From: an uncultured Clostridia bacterium | GTDB taxonomy: Bacteria; Bacillota; Clostridia; Christensenellales; Borkfalkiaceae | Assembly (NCBI GenBank): GCA_947632195.1 | Contig: CANROE010000007.1 | Coordinates: 1 to 64,000, forward strand | Length of the DNA: 64,000 nucleotides | Direction: 5' to 3' | Part shown: positions 1 to 8,731 of the stretch, piece by piece | How the letters are laid out: every line of letters starts with the position of its first letter | How positions within the stretch are numbered: the first letter of the stretch is position 1 | Made by a program: the position numbers and the translations under genes | The notes under the pieces: generated by a model | The model's database searches: none | The model's input: only the letters and a program-made list of their open reading frames with translations | What the model was told of the DNA's origin: nothing

Positions 1-41
1 GTTTGGCTTCCTCAAAGCTGATAGAGAAGCTCCAAAACGGC

Positions 42-2693
42 TTACTTCTTCTCCTTGCTTTGTTTGATAGCAGCCTGCGCTGCGGCAAGGCGCGCGATCG
101 GAACGCGGAAAGGCGAGCAGGAAACATAGGTGAGACCGATGTTGTGGCAGAACTCGATGGACGAAGGATCGCCGCCGTGCTCGCCGCAAATGCCGCAGTG
201 GAGCTCGGGACGGGTGCTCTTGCCAAGGTCGACCGCCATCTTCATCAGCTTGCCGACGCCGACCGTATCCAATCTCGCAAACGGATCGCTCTCGTAGATC
301 TTATTCGCATAGTATGCGGGAAGGAACTTGCCCGCGTCGTCACGGGAGAACCCGAACGTCATCTGCGTGAGGTCGTTCGTGCCGAAACAGAAGAACTCCG
401 CCTCTTTTGCGATTTCGTCTGCCGTGAGCGCCGCACGCGGGATCTCGATCATCGTACCAACTTCGTATTTGAGCTCTGCGCCCGCCGCCGCGATGACCTC
501 GTCCGCCGTCTTGACGACGATGTCCTTGACGAACTTCATCTCCTTGACTTCGCCCGTGAGCGGGATCATGATCTCGGGCACGACCTTCCAATCGGGATGT
601 TTCTTCTCGACCGCGATCGCCGCCTTGATGACCGCCTTCGTCTGCATGACCGCGATCTCGGGATAGGTGACGCAGAGACGGCACCCGCGATGACCCATCA
701 TCGGGTTGAATTCATGCAAATCGGAAATGATCTGCTTGATCTGTGCAACCGTCTTGCCCTGCGCCTTTGCGAGCGCCTCGATGTCCGCCTCCTCGGTGGG
801 AACGAACTCATGGAGCGGAGGATCGAGGAAACGGATGGTGACGGGATAGCCGCCGAGCGCCTCGAAGAGGCCCTCAAAGTCCGCCTGCTGCATGGGCTCG
901 ATCTTCGCGAGAGCTGCCTCTCTCTCCTCCACGGTGTCGGAGCAGATCATTTCGCGGAAGGCGCCGATCCTTGCGGGATCGAAGAACATGTGCTCGGTAC
1001 GGCAAAGGCCGATGCCCTGCGCGCCGAATGCCGCCGCCTGTTTTGCGTCCTTGGGGGTATCCGCGTTGGTGCGGACGCCGAGCGCCTTATACTTATCGGC
1101 AAGTTCCATGATCCGTCCGAAGTAGCCGCTGTTGGGATCTGCGGGAACGGTGGGAATGATGCAGTTATAGATGTTGCCGGTGGAGCCGTCGAGGGAAATG
1201 CCGTCGCCCTCGTGGTATGTCTTGCCCGCCAAGGTGAAGCATTTATTCTCCTCGTCCATCTTGATGTCGCCGCAGCCGGAGACGCAGCAGGTACCCATGC
1301 CGCGCGCCACGACCGCCGCGTGAGAGGTCTGGCCGCCGCGAACGGTGAGAATGCCCTGCGCAAACTTCATGCCCTCGATGTCCTCGGGAGAGGTTTCAAG
1401 GCGCACGAGCACGACTTTCTTCCCCTTCTTGCCCTCTTTCACGGCGTCCTCTGCGGTGAACACGATGGTACCCGCAGCCGCGCCGGGAGAGGCCGCAATG
1501 CCCTTGCCGACGACGTTGTTCTTGTCCGCCTCTTTCAAAGCCTTGGGGTCGAACTGAGGGTGAAGGAGCATGTCGAGGGACTTCGCGTCGATCTGCATGA
1601 GCGCCTCTTGCTCGGTGATCATGCCCTCGTCGATGAGGTCGCAGGCGATCTTGATGGCAGCCGCAGCCGTGCGCTTGCCGTTACGGGTTTGGAGCATGTA
1701 GAGTTTTTCGTTCTCGACGGTGAACTCCATGTCCTGCATGTCGTGATAGTGATTTTCAAGGGTGGTGCACACCTCCTGGAACTGCTTGTAGACGTCGGGG
1801 AACACCTGCGCCATCTGGGAGATGGGCATGGGAGTGCGGACGCCCGCGACCACGTCCTCGCCCTGTGCGTTGGTGAGGAATTCGCCCATGAGCCCCTTTT
1901 CGCCCGTGGCGGGGTTACGCGTGAACGCAACGCCCGTGCCGCAGTTGTCGCCCATGTTGCCGAACGCCATCATCTGCACGTTGACTGCGGTACCCCAGCT
2001 GTAAGGGATGTCGTGGTCCATACGGTAGACGTTTGCGCGGGGGTTGTCCCACGAACGGAACACCGCCTTGATCGCCTCGAAGAGCTGGACCTTGGGGTCG
2101 GAGGGGAAGTCGGTGCCGAGTTGTTTTTTGTATTCCGCTTTGAATTGGTTTGCAAGGGCCTTCAAATCGTCGGCGTTGAGTTCGACGTCCTGCGTGACCC
2201 CCTTCTTTTCCTTCATCTCGTCGATGAGCTTTTCAAAGTACTTCTTGCCGACTTCCATGACGACGTCGGAGAACATCTGGATGAATCTTCTGTAACAGTC
2301 CCAAGCCCAGCGGGGGTTGTTCGACTTCTTCGCGATGACTTCCACCACCTGCTCGTTGAGGCCGAGGTTCAAAATGGTGTCCATCATGCCGGGCATGGAT
2401 GCGCGCGCGCCCGAGCGGACGGAGACGAGGAGCGGGTTTTCGAGATCGCCGAACTTCTTGCCGGTGATGTGTTCCATCTTGTCGATGTACTCCATGATCT
2501 CTGCCTGGATCTCGGGGTTGATCTGTCTGCCGTCCTCATAATACTGGGTGCAGGCTTCGGTGGAAATGGTGAACCCCTGCGGGACGGGCAGACCGATGTT
2601 GGTCATCTCTGCAAGGTTTGCGCCCTTGCCGCCGAGGAGTTCGCGCATGTTCGCGTTACCTTCGGTGAAAAGATAACAGTACTTTTTTGCCAT
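42..2693 (-). CDS. ppdK: Pyruvate, phosphate dikinase
   Basis: Interconverts pyruvate, ATP and phosphate with PEP, AMP and pyrophosphate in the cytosol; in anaerobic Clostridia it usually serves glycolysis/gluconeogenesis. The 883-residue length is typical of the family. The N-terminal nucleotide-binding part starts with GGKGANLAEM (about residue 22). The central swivelling domain carries the phosphohistidine motif GGQTSHAAVVARGMG (about 455). The C-terminal PEP-binding barrel carries the catalytic-Cys motif CGICGEHGGDP (about 840). The ATG at 2693 follows AGGAGG. It is a single-gene unit with its own promoter, downstream of rsmA on the same strand. The 902-residue ORF on the opposite strand is a shadow. 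Confidence 0.97.
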   Translation of the reverse strand: MAKKYCYLFTEGNANMRELLGGKGANLAEMTNIGLPVPQGFTISTEACTQYYEDGRQINPEIQAEIMEYIDKMEHITGKKFGDLENPLLVSVRSGARASMPGMMDTILNLGLNEQVVEVIAKKSNNPRWAWDCYRRFIQMFSDVVMEVGKKYFEKLIDEMKEKKGVTQDVELNADDLKALANQFKAEYKKQLGTDFPSDPKVQLFEAIKAVFRSWDNPRANVYRMDHDIPYSWGTAVNVQMMAFGNMGDNCGTGVAFTRNPATGEKGLMGEFLTNAQGEDVVAGVRTPMPISQMAQVFPDVYKQFQEVCTTLENHYHDMQDMEFTVENEKLYMLQTRNGKRTAAAAIKIACDLIDEGMITEQEALMQIDAKSLDMLLHPQFDPKALKEADKNNVVGKGIAASPGAAAGTIVFTAEDAVKEGKKGKKVVLVRLETSPEDIEGMKFAQGILTVRGGQTSHAAVVARGMGTCCVSGCGDIKMDEENKCFTLAGKTYHEGDGISLDGSTGNIYNCIIPTVPADPNSGYFGRIMELADKYKALGVRTNADTPKDAKQAAAFGAQGIGLCRTEHMFFDPARIGAFREMICSDTVEEREAALAKIEPMQQADFEGLFEALGGYPVTIRFLDPPLHEFVPTEEADIEALAKAQGKTVAQIKQIISDLHEFNPMMGHRGCRLCVTYPEIAVMQTKAVIKAAIAVEKKHPDWKVVPEIMIPLTGEVKEMKFVKDIVVKTADEVIAAAGAELKYEVGTMIEIPRAALTADEIAKEAEFFCFGTNDLTQMTFGFSRDDAGKFLPAYYANKIYESDPFARLDTVGVGKLMKMAVDLGKSTRPELHCGICGEHGGDPSSIEFCHNIGLTYVSCSPFRVPIARLAAAQAAIKQSKEKK

Positions 2694-2736
2694 ATACTAT
2701 ATTCCTCCTAATGATTTGCGGTTTTTACTATTGCCT

Positions 2737-2765
2737 ATTGTACACTATCTACGGGAAAATTTCAA
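2737..2765 (-). promoter_or_regulatory. ppdK promoter
   Basis: On the minus strand TTGAAA (2760-2765) and TACAAT (2737-2742) are separated by 17 bases, about 45 bases upstream of the ppdK start. This is a good housekeeping sigma promoter by sequence. Confidence 0.65.
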
Positions 2766-2803
2766 GCCTTTCAAAGAAGATTTTTTCCGCAAACGGCAGA
2801 TAT

Positions 2804-3643
2804 TTACAGAAAAAGCGCCCTCTTTTTTTCAAAGATGAGGTCGGAAAGCGCCCCGAGCTGTGCGGGCGGGAGTGTCTCCCCCCGCGCGCCTTCGGGAACG
2901 GAGAGGGCGGAAAGCAATTCCCCCGCCTCCTCCCTCGAAAGGGAAAAGGCGTGCATGAGGTTGTTTTCGAGGGTCTTTCTCCTGTTGAGGAAGGCACAGC
3001 GCACCGTTTCGCGGAACGCCCTTTCGCTCCTGACCCCAAACCCGCCGCTCGTAAAGTCGATCTTGACGACCGCGCTGTCCACGTTCGGGCGGGGGGTGAA
3101 GAGGGTGCGGGAGACGAGACGGGTAACTTTGGCAGTTCCACGCCTTGCGATCGCCGCCGTCACCGCGCCGTAGTCGGAAGTACCCGCCTCACCGCAGAAC
3201 CTGCGCGCGACCTCCTCCTGCACCATCACCGTGAGCCCGAGGCAGGTTTTTCCTTCCTCCACGAACTTCATGACGACGGGCGTCGTGATGTAGTAGGGCA
3301 AATTGGCGACGACGAGGTATTCCCCGCCCAGCGTTTGTTCCACTTCGCGCAGATCTTCCCGCGAAAAGTCGCGGAACACGACTTCGGCGTTCTCGCACCC
3401 AGAAAGGGTCTCCGAAAGGACGGGTTGCAAACTTTTATCGATCTCGTAGGCGACGACCTTTTTTGCCCGCTCCGAGAGGGCACGGGTGAGCGCGCCCGCC
3501 CCCGCGCCGATTTCGAGTACGACCGTATTTTCGTTGACGCCCGCGTCCGAAACAATGGCGCGCAGAAGGTTCAAATCGGTGAGAAAGTTCTGACCGTATC
3601 GCTTTTTAAAGGTAAAATTGTATTTTGCAAGCCTTTCTTCCAT
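2804..3643 (-). CDS. rsmA: 16S rRNA (adenine1518-N6/adenine1519-N6)-dimethyltransferase
   Basis: SAM-dependent KsgA-family enzyme that dimethylates two adenines in the 3'-terminal hairpin of 16S rRNA. Near the N-terminus it has RYGQNFL, followed by the SAM-binding LEIGAGAGAL and the catalytic NLPYYITTP motif (about residue 115). The ORF track starts at 3709, but the ATG at 3643 has GGAGGA just upstream and gives the usual N-terminus MEERLAKYNF (279 residues). It lies last in metG-tatD-rsmA. The ribonuclease M5 gene (rnmV) that often separates tatD and rsmA in Firmicutes is absent here. Confidence 0.96.
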   Translation of the reverse strand: MEERLAKYNFTFKKRYGQNFLTDLNLLRAIVSDAGVNENTVVLEIGAGAGALTRALSERAKKVVAYEIDKSLQPVLSETLSGCENAEVVFRDFSREDLREVEQTLGGEYLVVANLPYYITTPVVMKFVEEGKTCLGLTVMVQEEVARRFCGEAGTSDYGAVTAAIARRGTAKVTRLVSRTLFTPRPNVDSAVVKIDFTSGGFGVRSERAFRETVRCAFLNRRKTLENNLMHAFSLSREEAGELLSALSVPEGARGETLPPAQLGALSDLIFEKKRALFL

Positions 3644-3719
3644 GCTTTTCCTCCGATAACAGAGCGGTGCCTTGCGCATACTTTTTGCCGAGGGGACGAC
3701 CCTCCCCACAGATGAGAAA

Positions 3720-3742
3720 GGAGAGCCGAAAGGCTCTCTTTG
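3720..3742 (-). terminator. Hairpin after tatD
   Basis: GAGAGCC and GGCTCTC pair around a four-base loop, followed on the minus strand by CTTTCTC. It could partly terminate transcription between tatD and rsmA. The T-run is weak. Confidence 0.4.
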
Positions 3743-3743
3743 T

Positions 3744-4505
3744 TTATGGTTTGAGTTTGGGAAAGAGCCGCGCGGCGTTCCCTTTGATCGCCTCGGACAT
3801 CTCGTAAAAAGTGACCCCCTTCAATTCCGCCAGCTTTTCCACGATGACGGGAATGTTGGAAGGGCTGTTCTTCTCCCCGCGAAAGGGGCTCAGATAGGGG
3901 CTGTCCGTCTCCGACAAAATGCGCTCCATGGGGCAGAGACGCACGCTTTCCACGGCACGTCTTGCATTTTTGAAACAGACGACGCCGCCGAAGGAAAAGT
4001 ATGCGCCGAGTTCGAGAAAGTCGGGAAGATTCTCCGCACCGTAGGAATAGCAGTGCATCAGAAACCCGCGCTCCGAGCGGCCGTAGTGCTCCCGCAGAAT
4101 GGCGAGCGTATCGGCACAGGCGTCCCGCGAGTGGATCTCAACGGGAAGGGAAAGTTCTTCGGCCATTACAAGTTGCGCTTCAAATGCCGCGCGCTGCGCC
4201 CGTTTGTCGGGGTCGGGATAGTGATAGTCGAGCCCGATCTCCCCCACCGCGACGCACTTCTCGTCCGCCGCCCATTCTTCGAGCGTCTCCACCGTCTCCC
4301 GCCCGAAATTTTCGAGCTCGGAGGGGTGCACGCCCACCGTAAAATAGCAACCGTTGTGCGTTTTGGCAAATTCCGCGTGCCATTTTGCATGTGCGAGGGT
4401 GTCCGCCGCGAGGATGACGGTATTCACCCCCGCCGCCTTGATCTTTTCCCACTCGGCGGGAAATTCGTACCCCTCCTCCGCGAAATGAGCGTGAACGTCG
4501 ATCAT
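3744..4505 (-). CDS. tatD: TatD family metal-dependent deoxyribonuclease
   Basis: Amidohydrolase-fold, metal-dependent nuclease of the TatD/YabD family (253 residues, normal length). Metal ligands are visible in DVHAHF near the N-terminus, GEIGLDYHY (about 92), EIHSRDA (about 130) and SETDSPYLSP (about 200). The start codon overlaps the metG stop (ATGA), so the two are translationally coupled. The metG-tatD-rsmA order is the usual Firmicute arrangement. Confidence 0.94.
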   Translation of the reverse strand: MIDVHAHFAEEGYEFPAEWEKIKAAGVNTVILAADTLAHAKWHAEFAKTHNGCYFTVGVHPSELENFGRETVETLEEWAADEKCVAVGEIGLDYHYPDPDKRAQRAAFEAQLVMAEELSLPVEIHSRDACADTLAILREHYGRSERGFLMHCYSYGAENLPDFLELGAYFSFGGVVCFKNARRAVESVRLCPMERILSETDSPYLSPFRGEKNSPSNIPVIVEKLAELKGVTFYEMSEAIKGNAARLFPKLKP

Positions 4506-6643
4506 CTGACCTTCGCCCCGCTTGCGATCGCCTTTTCGGGAGTGAGCAGCGTCAAATTCCCCTCTTCGTCCTCGGCGCAGAGGATCATGCCCTCGGACAG
4601 AACCCCGCAGAGCTTGACGGGCTTTAAGTTGGTGACGAGCACGACCCGCTTTCCCACCATCTCCTCGGGCGTGTAGAATTTTGCAATGCCCGAGACGACG
4701 GAGCGGGTCTCCTCCCCCACTTTCACCGTCTCATGTAGGAGTTTTTCGCTCTTTTTGACTTTCTCGCAGGCGATGACTTCGCCGATTTTCAGTTCGATCT
4801 TTCCGAAGTCGTCGATGGTGATTTGAGATTTCTCGGCTGCGCTCGAAATGACAGTGGGAGCGCCGCCCGCAGTCGCTGCGCTCGAAATGACAGTGGGAGC
4901 GCCGCCCGCAGTCGCTGCGCTCGAAATGACAGTGGGAGCGCCGCCCGCAGTCGCTGCGCTCGAAATGACAGAGGAGGCGCCGCCCTGCGTTCCCTTGTGG
5001 GCGGAACCACCCTCGCTTGGCTCCCCCTTGAGGGGGAGCTGCTCCGAAGGAGCTGAGGGAGTGTGAAGTTCTTTCACCAGCTTTTCCACGGCGGCGAGTT
5101 CCTTTGCAACGTCGATACGCGGGAAGATGGGCGGAAGTTTTTCTACCTTTGCGCCCGCTTGCAGATACCCGAAGGACACGCTTTCAAAGCCCATGTCCGC
5201 AGGGCAGGAGAAACTTTGCAGAATGAGAGAGGTCGCGCGCGTCAAGAACGGCTTTAAGAGGACGGCGCAGATACGGCAGACTTCGGCAAGATGATATAAA
5301 ACAGTGCCGAGCCGCTCCTTTTGGGCGGGGTCCTTCGCAAGGAGCCAGGGCGTCGTCTCGTCGATATACTTATTGGCGCGGCCTACGAGGGCGAAGATAT
5401 CTTCGAGCGCGTCGGGCGCATTGAGCCTGTCCATCGCGTCCTTGACCTTTGCAAACAGCCCGTTTGCCATCTCTTCGAGTTCGAGGTCGAGCGCAGTTCT
5501 CTCGCCGCAGGGCGGGAGGCCCTCGAAATTCTGCACGATCATTGCCGTCGTGCGGGAGACGAGATTGCCGAGGTCGTTGGCAAGGTCGGAATTCACCCGT
5601 TTCAAAAACCGCTCTGTGGTGTATTCGCCGTCGCTGCCGAAGGGAATTTCGCGGAGAAGGAAGTAGCGCACCGCGTCCGCGCCGTACCGCTTGACAAGTT
5701 CATAGGGGTCGGTGAGCTCGGGGCGAGCGTTTTCTTTGGACTTACTCAATTTTTCGCCGCCGATGAGCAGCCACCCGTGCCCGTAAATTTGCTTGGGGAG
5801 CGGCTCGCCGAGCGCCATCAAAATAGCGGGCCAGATGATGGCGTGGAAACGCACGATCTCCTTCCCCACCATGTGAAGATTTGCGGGCCAATATTTTTTG
5901 TAGAGCTCGCCGCGCTCAGAGCCGTACCCGAGCGCGGTGATGTAGTTGGAAAGGGCGTCGATCCACACATAAGCGGTGTGTTTTTCGTCGAAGGGCAGAG
6001 GCACTCCCCACTTCACCGTCGTGCGGGAGACGGAAAAGTCGTTGAGCCCCGCCTTTAAGAAGTTGTTCACCATCTCGTTGACGCGGGACTTGGGCTGCAA
6101 GAATTCGGGGTTCTTTTCGTAGTGCTCCAAGAGGGCGGGCGCATATTTGGAGAGGCGGAAAAAGTAGCTCTCCTCCTTTTGGAGGGTGACTTCTCTGCCG
6201 CAGTCGGGGCACTTGCCCTCTTTGAGCTGCGCCTCCGTCCAGAACGATTCGCACGGGGTACAGTAGTAGCCCTCGTATTCCGATTTATACACGTCGCCGC
6301 TTTCATAGAGTTTTTGGTAAATGCGCTGCACCGCCCGAACGTGGTCCTCGTCGGTGGTGCGGATAAAGCGGTTGTACTCGACGTCGAGGAGGTTCCACAT
6401 ATCTTTGAGCTCGGCGACGAGGGGGTCGATGAATTCGCGGGGGGTAATGCCCCGCTTGGCCGCCTCTTTTTCCACCTTTTGGCCGTGCTCGTCGGTGCCC
6501 GTGAGGAAGAACACGTCCTCCCCCATGAGCTTGTGGAAACGTGCGAGCGCGTCGCAGATGACCGTGGTGTAGCAATGCCCGATGTGCCAATTCCCACTGG
6601 GATAGTAGATGGGCGTGGTGATATAGTAGGGTTTCTTTGCCAT
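4502..6643 (-). CDS. metG: Methionyl-tRNA synthetase with repeat-derived linker
   Basis: Charges tRNA-Met. The catalytic HIGH motif is HIGH (residues 20-23), the KMSKS motif is KLSKS (about 300), and a four-Cys zinc knuckle (CTPC, CPDC) lies between. A C-terminal EMAP/Trbp111-like tRNA-binding domain begins near IDDFGKIELKIGEV. The ATG at 6643 follows AAGAGGT; the upstream extension in the ORF track has no support. The linker between the anticodon-binding and C-terminal domains (about residues 525-607) is unusual. It is encoded by intergenic-type repeat DNA, including three full and one partial copy of a 39-bp unit that translates as a 13-residue Ala/Gly/Ser-rich repeat. Reading frame and flanking domains are intact, so the protein is probably functional. 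Confidence 0.96.
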   Translation of the reverse strand: MAKKPYYITTPIYYPSGNWHIGHCYTTVICDALARFHKLMGEDVFFLTGTDEHGQKVEKEAAKRGITPREFIDPLVAELKDMWNLLDVEYNRFIRTTDEDHVRAVQRIYQKLYESGDVYKSEYEGYYCTPCESFWTEAQLKEGKCPDCGREVTLQKEESYFFRLSKYAPALLEHYEKNPEFLQPKSRVNEMVNNFLKAGLNDFSVSRTTVKWGVPLPFDEKHTAYVWIDALSNYITALGYGSERGELYKKYWPANLHMVGKEIVRFHAIIWPAILMALGEPLPKQIYGHGWLLIGGEKLSKSKENARPELTDPYELVKRYGADAVRYFLLREIPFGSDGEYTTERFLKRVNSDLANDLGNLVSRTTAMIVQNFEGLPPCGERTALDLELEEMANGLFAKVKDAMDRLNAPDALEDIFALVGRANKYIDETTPWLLAKDPAQKERLGTVLYHLAEVCRICAVLLKPFLTRATSLILQSFSCPADMGFESVSFGYLQAGAKVEKLPPIFPRIDVAKELAAVEKLVKELHTPSAPSEQLPLKGEPSEGGSAHKGTQGGASSVISSAATAGGAPTVISSAATAGGAPTVISSAATAGGAPTVISSAAEKSQITIDDFGKIELKIGEVIACEKVKKSEKLLHETVKVGEETRSVVSGIAKFYTPEEMVGKRVVLVTNLKPVKLCGVLSEGMILCAEDEEGNLTLLTPEKAIASGAKVR
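4822..4979. repeat. 39-bp tandem repeat derived from family A, inside metG
   Basis: Three perfect 39-bp units (4836-4874, 4875-4913, 4914-4952) and a partial fourth. Each contains GCTCGAAATGACAG, the right end of dispersed family A; the left flank GAGATTTCTCG is also family A sequence. The unit length is a multiple of three, so copy number can change without breaking the metG frame. Confidence 0.9.
5014..5066. repeat. Family B repeat inside metG
   Basis: GGCTCCCCCTTGAGGGGGAG followed by a small stem and GAGCTGAGGGAGTG matches the dispersed family B element seen intergenically at about 34701, 33090 and 40080. It is translated as part of the metG interdomain linker. Confidence 0.85.
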
Positions 6644-6661
6644 AAAATACCTCTTTTTTCC

Positions 6662-6690
6662 ATTATAGCGCGAATCGCGCAAAAAGTAAA
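6662..6690 (-). promoter_or_regulatory. metG operon promoter
   Basis: Minus-strand TATAAT (6662-6667) with a weak TTTACT -35 (6685-6690) at 17-base spacing, about 18 bases upstream of the metG start. It diverges from the leader-RNA promoter at 6711-6739. Confidence 0.5.
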
Positions 6691-6710
6691 ATTATTTTGC
6701 GGACAAACCC

Positions 6711-6739
6711 TTGCAAATTATTTTTCGCCGTGGTAGAAT
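6711..6739 (+). promoter_or_regulatory. Promoter of leader RNA 1
   Basis: TTGCAA (6711-6716), 17 bases, TAGAAT (6734-6739). The predicted start (seventh base after the -10) is G6746, exactly the first base of the 5' strand of the outer RNA stem. Confidence 0.7.
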
Positions 6740-6745
6740 GAAATT

Positions 6746-6885
6746 GCGACACAACCGAATACTAACAGAGCGAAGATACAACGGCATCGGTGTATCCTTA
6801 TCTCTATGTTCTGTTAGGGTTTTGTGTCGCAACAATTCGGGGATACTCGAAGCGGGCGCCTCGAATTGAGGCGTCCTTATTTTTG
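6746..6885 (+). ncRNA. Structured leader RNA 1, upstream of the first collagen-LRR lipoprotein gene
   Basis: The RNA begins at the predicted transcription start and forms three nested stems. P1 is GCGACACAA/TTGTGTCGC (6746-6754 with 6822-6830). P2 is CTAACAGA/TCTGTTAG (6762-6769 with 6810-6817). P3 is GATACA/TGTATC (6775-6780 with 6791-6796), enclosing a loop with CGGC. A linker containing GGGGATAC and an intrinsic terminator (6854-6885) follow. A second RNA at 10461-10616 has the same layout with different stem sequences that still pair. It could be an attenuating 5' leader or a free small RNA; I do not recognise a named family. Confidence 0.6.
6854..6885 (+). terminator. Intrinsic terminator of leader RNA 1
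   Basis: GGCGCCTC pairs with GAGGCGTC around a five-base loop, followed by CTTATTTTTG. It lies about 245 bases before the lipoprotein start, with family A and B-like repeats between. Confidence 0.75.
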
Positions 6886-6907
6886 TATAAAGGAAAGCGA
6901 AACCCGC

Positions 6908-7070
6908 CAACGGAACCCCCTCCTCGGGAGGGGGACTAAGGGGATGGGTGATGTTTCCAAATGTCATGTCGAGCGAAGGCGTAAGCTGTAGTCGAGACAT
7001 CTCCACCGCATTGTAATAAGGCGAGATTTCTCCACTTCGCTCGTGGAGCTCGCTTCGGTCGAAATGACAG
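6908..7070. repeat. Family A element plus short B-like element
   Basis: A B-like CCCCCTCCTCGGGAGGGGG hairpin (about 6915-6935) is followed by a full family A element (6962-7070). The latter runs TGTCATGTCGAGCG...GTCGAGACATCTC, a short spacer, then GAGATTTCTCCAC...GGTCGAAATGACAG. The two halves form a long imperfect inverted repeat. Together with leader RNA 1 this fills the 6644-7130 gap. Confidence 0.8.
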
Positions 7071-7130
7071 ATTCAAAACAGCGGGGCAAACAAACAATCA
7101 ACAATAAAATAAAAAAGGAGATAAAAACAA

Positions 7131-8441
7131 ATGAAACACAAATTTTTGGTAGTGCTCTTGGCGATCGTAGCGACGCTCTGTATGGCGTTCGGACTTTCGG
7201 CATGCGGCGAAGAGTCCGGAAAAGAGCCCGAAAAAGAGCAAGCCGACCTTTGGTCGATGGAACGCGTGTATGCCTCGGCGCAGGAGCTCGGGTTCAAAGG
7301 CACGCTCGAAGAACTCATCGCCATGTTCAAGGGCGAAAAGGGCGACCCCGGGCAGGACGGCAAAGACGGTAGGGACGGAATTGACGGGCAGGACGGCAAG
7401 GACGGTAAGGATGGAATTGACGGACAAGACGGACAGGACGGAAAAGACGGAATTGACGGACAAAACGGCATTGACGGGCTTGGCATTCAATCGCTCGAAA
7501 TAGATGAAAACGGGCACCTGAAAGTGACCCTCTCGGACGGTACGGTCAAAGACTTGGGCAAGATCACTGCGGAGAGCGAACCCCCCGCTGCGGAGGGCAC
7601 CGAAGGACTGCAATACCAAATACGCAAAGATGAAGAGGGCAACGAATATGCCGCCGTCATCGGGCTCGGTATGGCTTGGGACAGGGATATTGTGATCCCC
7701 TCCACCTTTCGCGGCTTGCCCGTGAAAGAAATCGGCCAATATGCATTTTACGGAAGTTATGATCCTCGCGTTTGGACTTTAACGAGCGTCTCAATTCCCG
7801 ACAGTGTGACAAAAATCGACAGTTGGGCGTTCCTTTGTTGTAGCGGGTTGACTTCGGTGACGATCGGCAGCGGCGTGACTTCGATCGTCAATGGCGCGTT
7901 TGGTTTTTGCAGTAAGCTGGCGGAAATAAACGTGGATCCCGACAATCAAACCTATCATGCACAAAATAATTGTTTGATCGAAACAGGGAGCAAAACTTTG
8001 GTTGTGGGTTGCAAGACAAGCATCATTCCAAATGACGGGGGCGTGACCGCGATCGGAAGTGAGGCGTTTCGGGGTTGTAGTGAATTGACTTCGATTGACA
8101 TTCCCGACAAAATAACCTCAATCGGAAATTATGCGTTTTATCATTGCTACGAATTGACTTCTGTAATCATTCCCGACAGCGTGACTTCAATCGGAGATTA
8201 TGCGTTCTTTAATTCGGGGTTGACTACAGTCACGATCGGCAGCGGCGTGACCTCGATCGGAGCAAATGCGTTTGTTGAATGTTGGCGTCTCCAAGAAGTT
8301 TATTTCAAAAACCCGAACGGGTGGAAAGCGTCGTACTATCCGGACATGTCGGACGCAGGAACTGTTTCGGGGCTTGAAGATCCCGCAACAGCGGCGGAAT
8401 ATTTGGGTTATTACGATTATTATTGGAAACGGGAAGATTGA
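7131..8441 (+). CDS. Lipoprotein with collagen-like repeats and BspA-type leucine-rich repeats
   Basis: Predicted surface lipoprotein (436 residues). A signal peptide ends in the lipobox LSAC (Cys25). A segment SMERVYASAQELGFKGTLEE of the kind that often precedes bacterial collagen-like tracts comes next, then Gly-X-Y repeats such as GDPGQDGKDG (about 68-117). A short beta-like domain follows, then BspA/LRR_5-type repeats with IPDSVTSIG and AFxxC signatures from about 180, ending in a C-terminal cap around NPNGWKASYY. AAGGAG precedes the ATG. It is paralogous to the gene at 10643. BspA-like proteins commonly mediate adhesion, but the ligand here is unknown. Confidence 0.88.
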   Translation: MKHKFLVVLLAIVATLCMAFGLSACGEESGKEPEKEQADLWSMERVYASAQELGFKGTLEELIAMFKGEKGDPGQDGKDGRDGIDGQDGKDGKDGIDGQDGQDGKDGIDGQNGIDGLGIQSLEIDENGHLKVTLSDGTVKDLGKITAESEPPAAEGTEGLQYQIRKDEEGNEYAAVIGLGMAWDRDIVIPSTFRGLPVKEIGQYAFYGSYDPRVWTLTSVSIPDSVTKIDSWAFLCCSGLTSVTIGSGVTSIVNGAFGFCSKLAEINVDPDNQTYHAQNNCLIETGSKTLVVGCKTSIIPNDGGVTAIGSEAFRGCSELTSIDIPDKITSIGNYAFYHCYELTSVIIPDSVTSIGDYAFFNSGLTTVTIGSGVTSIGANAFVECWRLQEVYFKNPNGWKASYYPDMSDAGTVSGLEDPATAAEYLGYYDYYWKRED

Positions 8442-8460
8442 GCGGCGCACGCGGTTTCTT

Positions 8461-8675
8461 GCCCACCCCTCTTGGCGCCTCCTAAGGAGGAGCTGGCACC
8501 GTAGGTGACTGAGGTGGTGCAGAACAAAAGACACCACTCCCCCTATCCCCCCTCCCCTACCCCTCCCCCGCGCAAAGCGCGGGGGAGGGCAAAAGTAGTG
8601 ATGTGCGCGGGGGACAGCTGAATAGTAGAGATTTCTCCACTCCGCTCGCGTTGCTCGCTTCGGTCGAAATGACAG
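8461..8675. repeat. Family B and family A elements downstream of the first LRR gene
   Basis: A family B variant (about 8461-8520, ending GTAGGTGACTGAGGTGGTG), a GC-rich CCCCCGCGCAAAGCGCGGGGG hairpin near 8565, and a family A half-element (8628-8675, GAGATTTCTCCAC...TCGAAATGACAG). No gene is seen in 8442-8731. Confidence 0.75.
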
Positions 8676-8693
8676 ATAATATCAGGGAAGACA

Positions 8694-8718
8694 AAACCCC
8701 CTCCGGCGGAGGGGGTTT
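8694..8718 (-). terminator. Terminator of the DUF1893 gene
   Basis: AAACCCCCTCC pairs with GGAGGGGGTTT; on the minus strand it is followed by TTGTCTT. It lies 13 bases beyond the DUF1893 stop. Confidence 0.7.
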
Positions 8719-8731
8719 AAAAGTGGTGGGG

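Noticed and set aside
3-2711. 902-codon ORF on the plus strand opposite ppdK
   Set aside because: Low-complexity Arg/His/Asp-rich translation, no start signal, and ppdK on the other strand is a full-length known enzyme. Long antisense ORFs are expected from the strong third-codon GC bias.
4836-4977. CRISPR-like direct repeats
   Set aside because: The 39-bp units are tandem with no spacers and lie inside metG; no cas genes are present.
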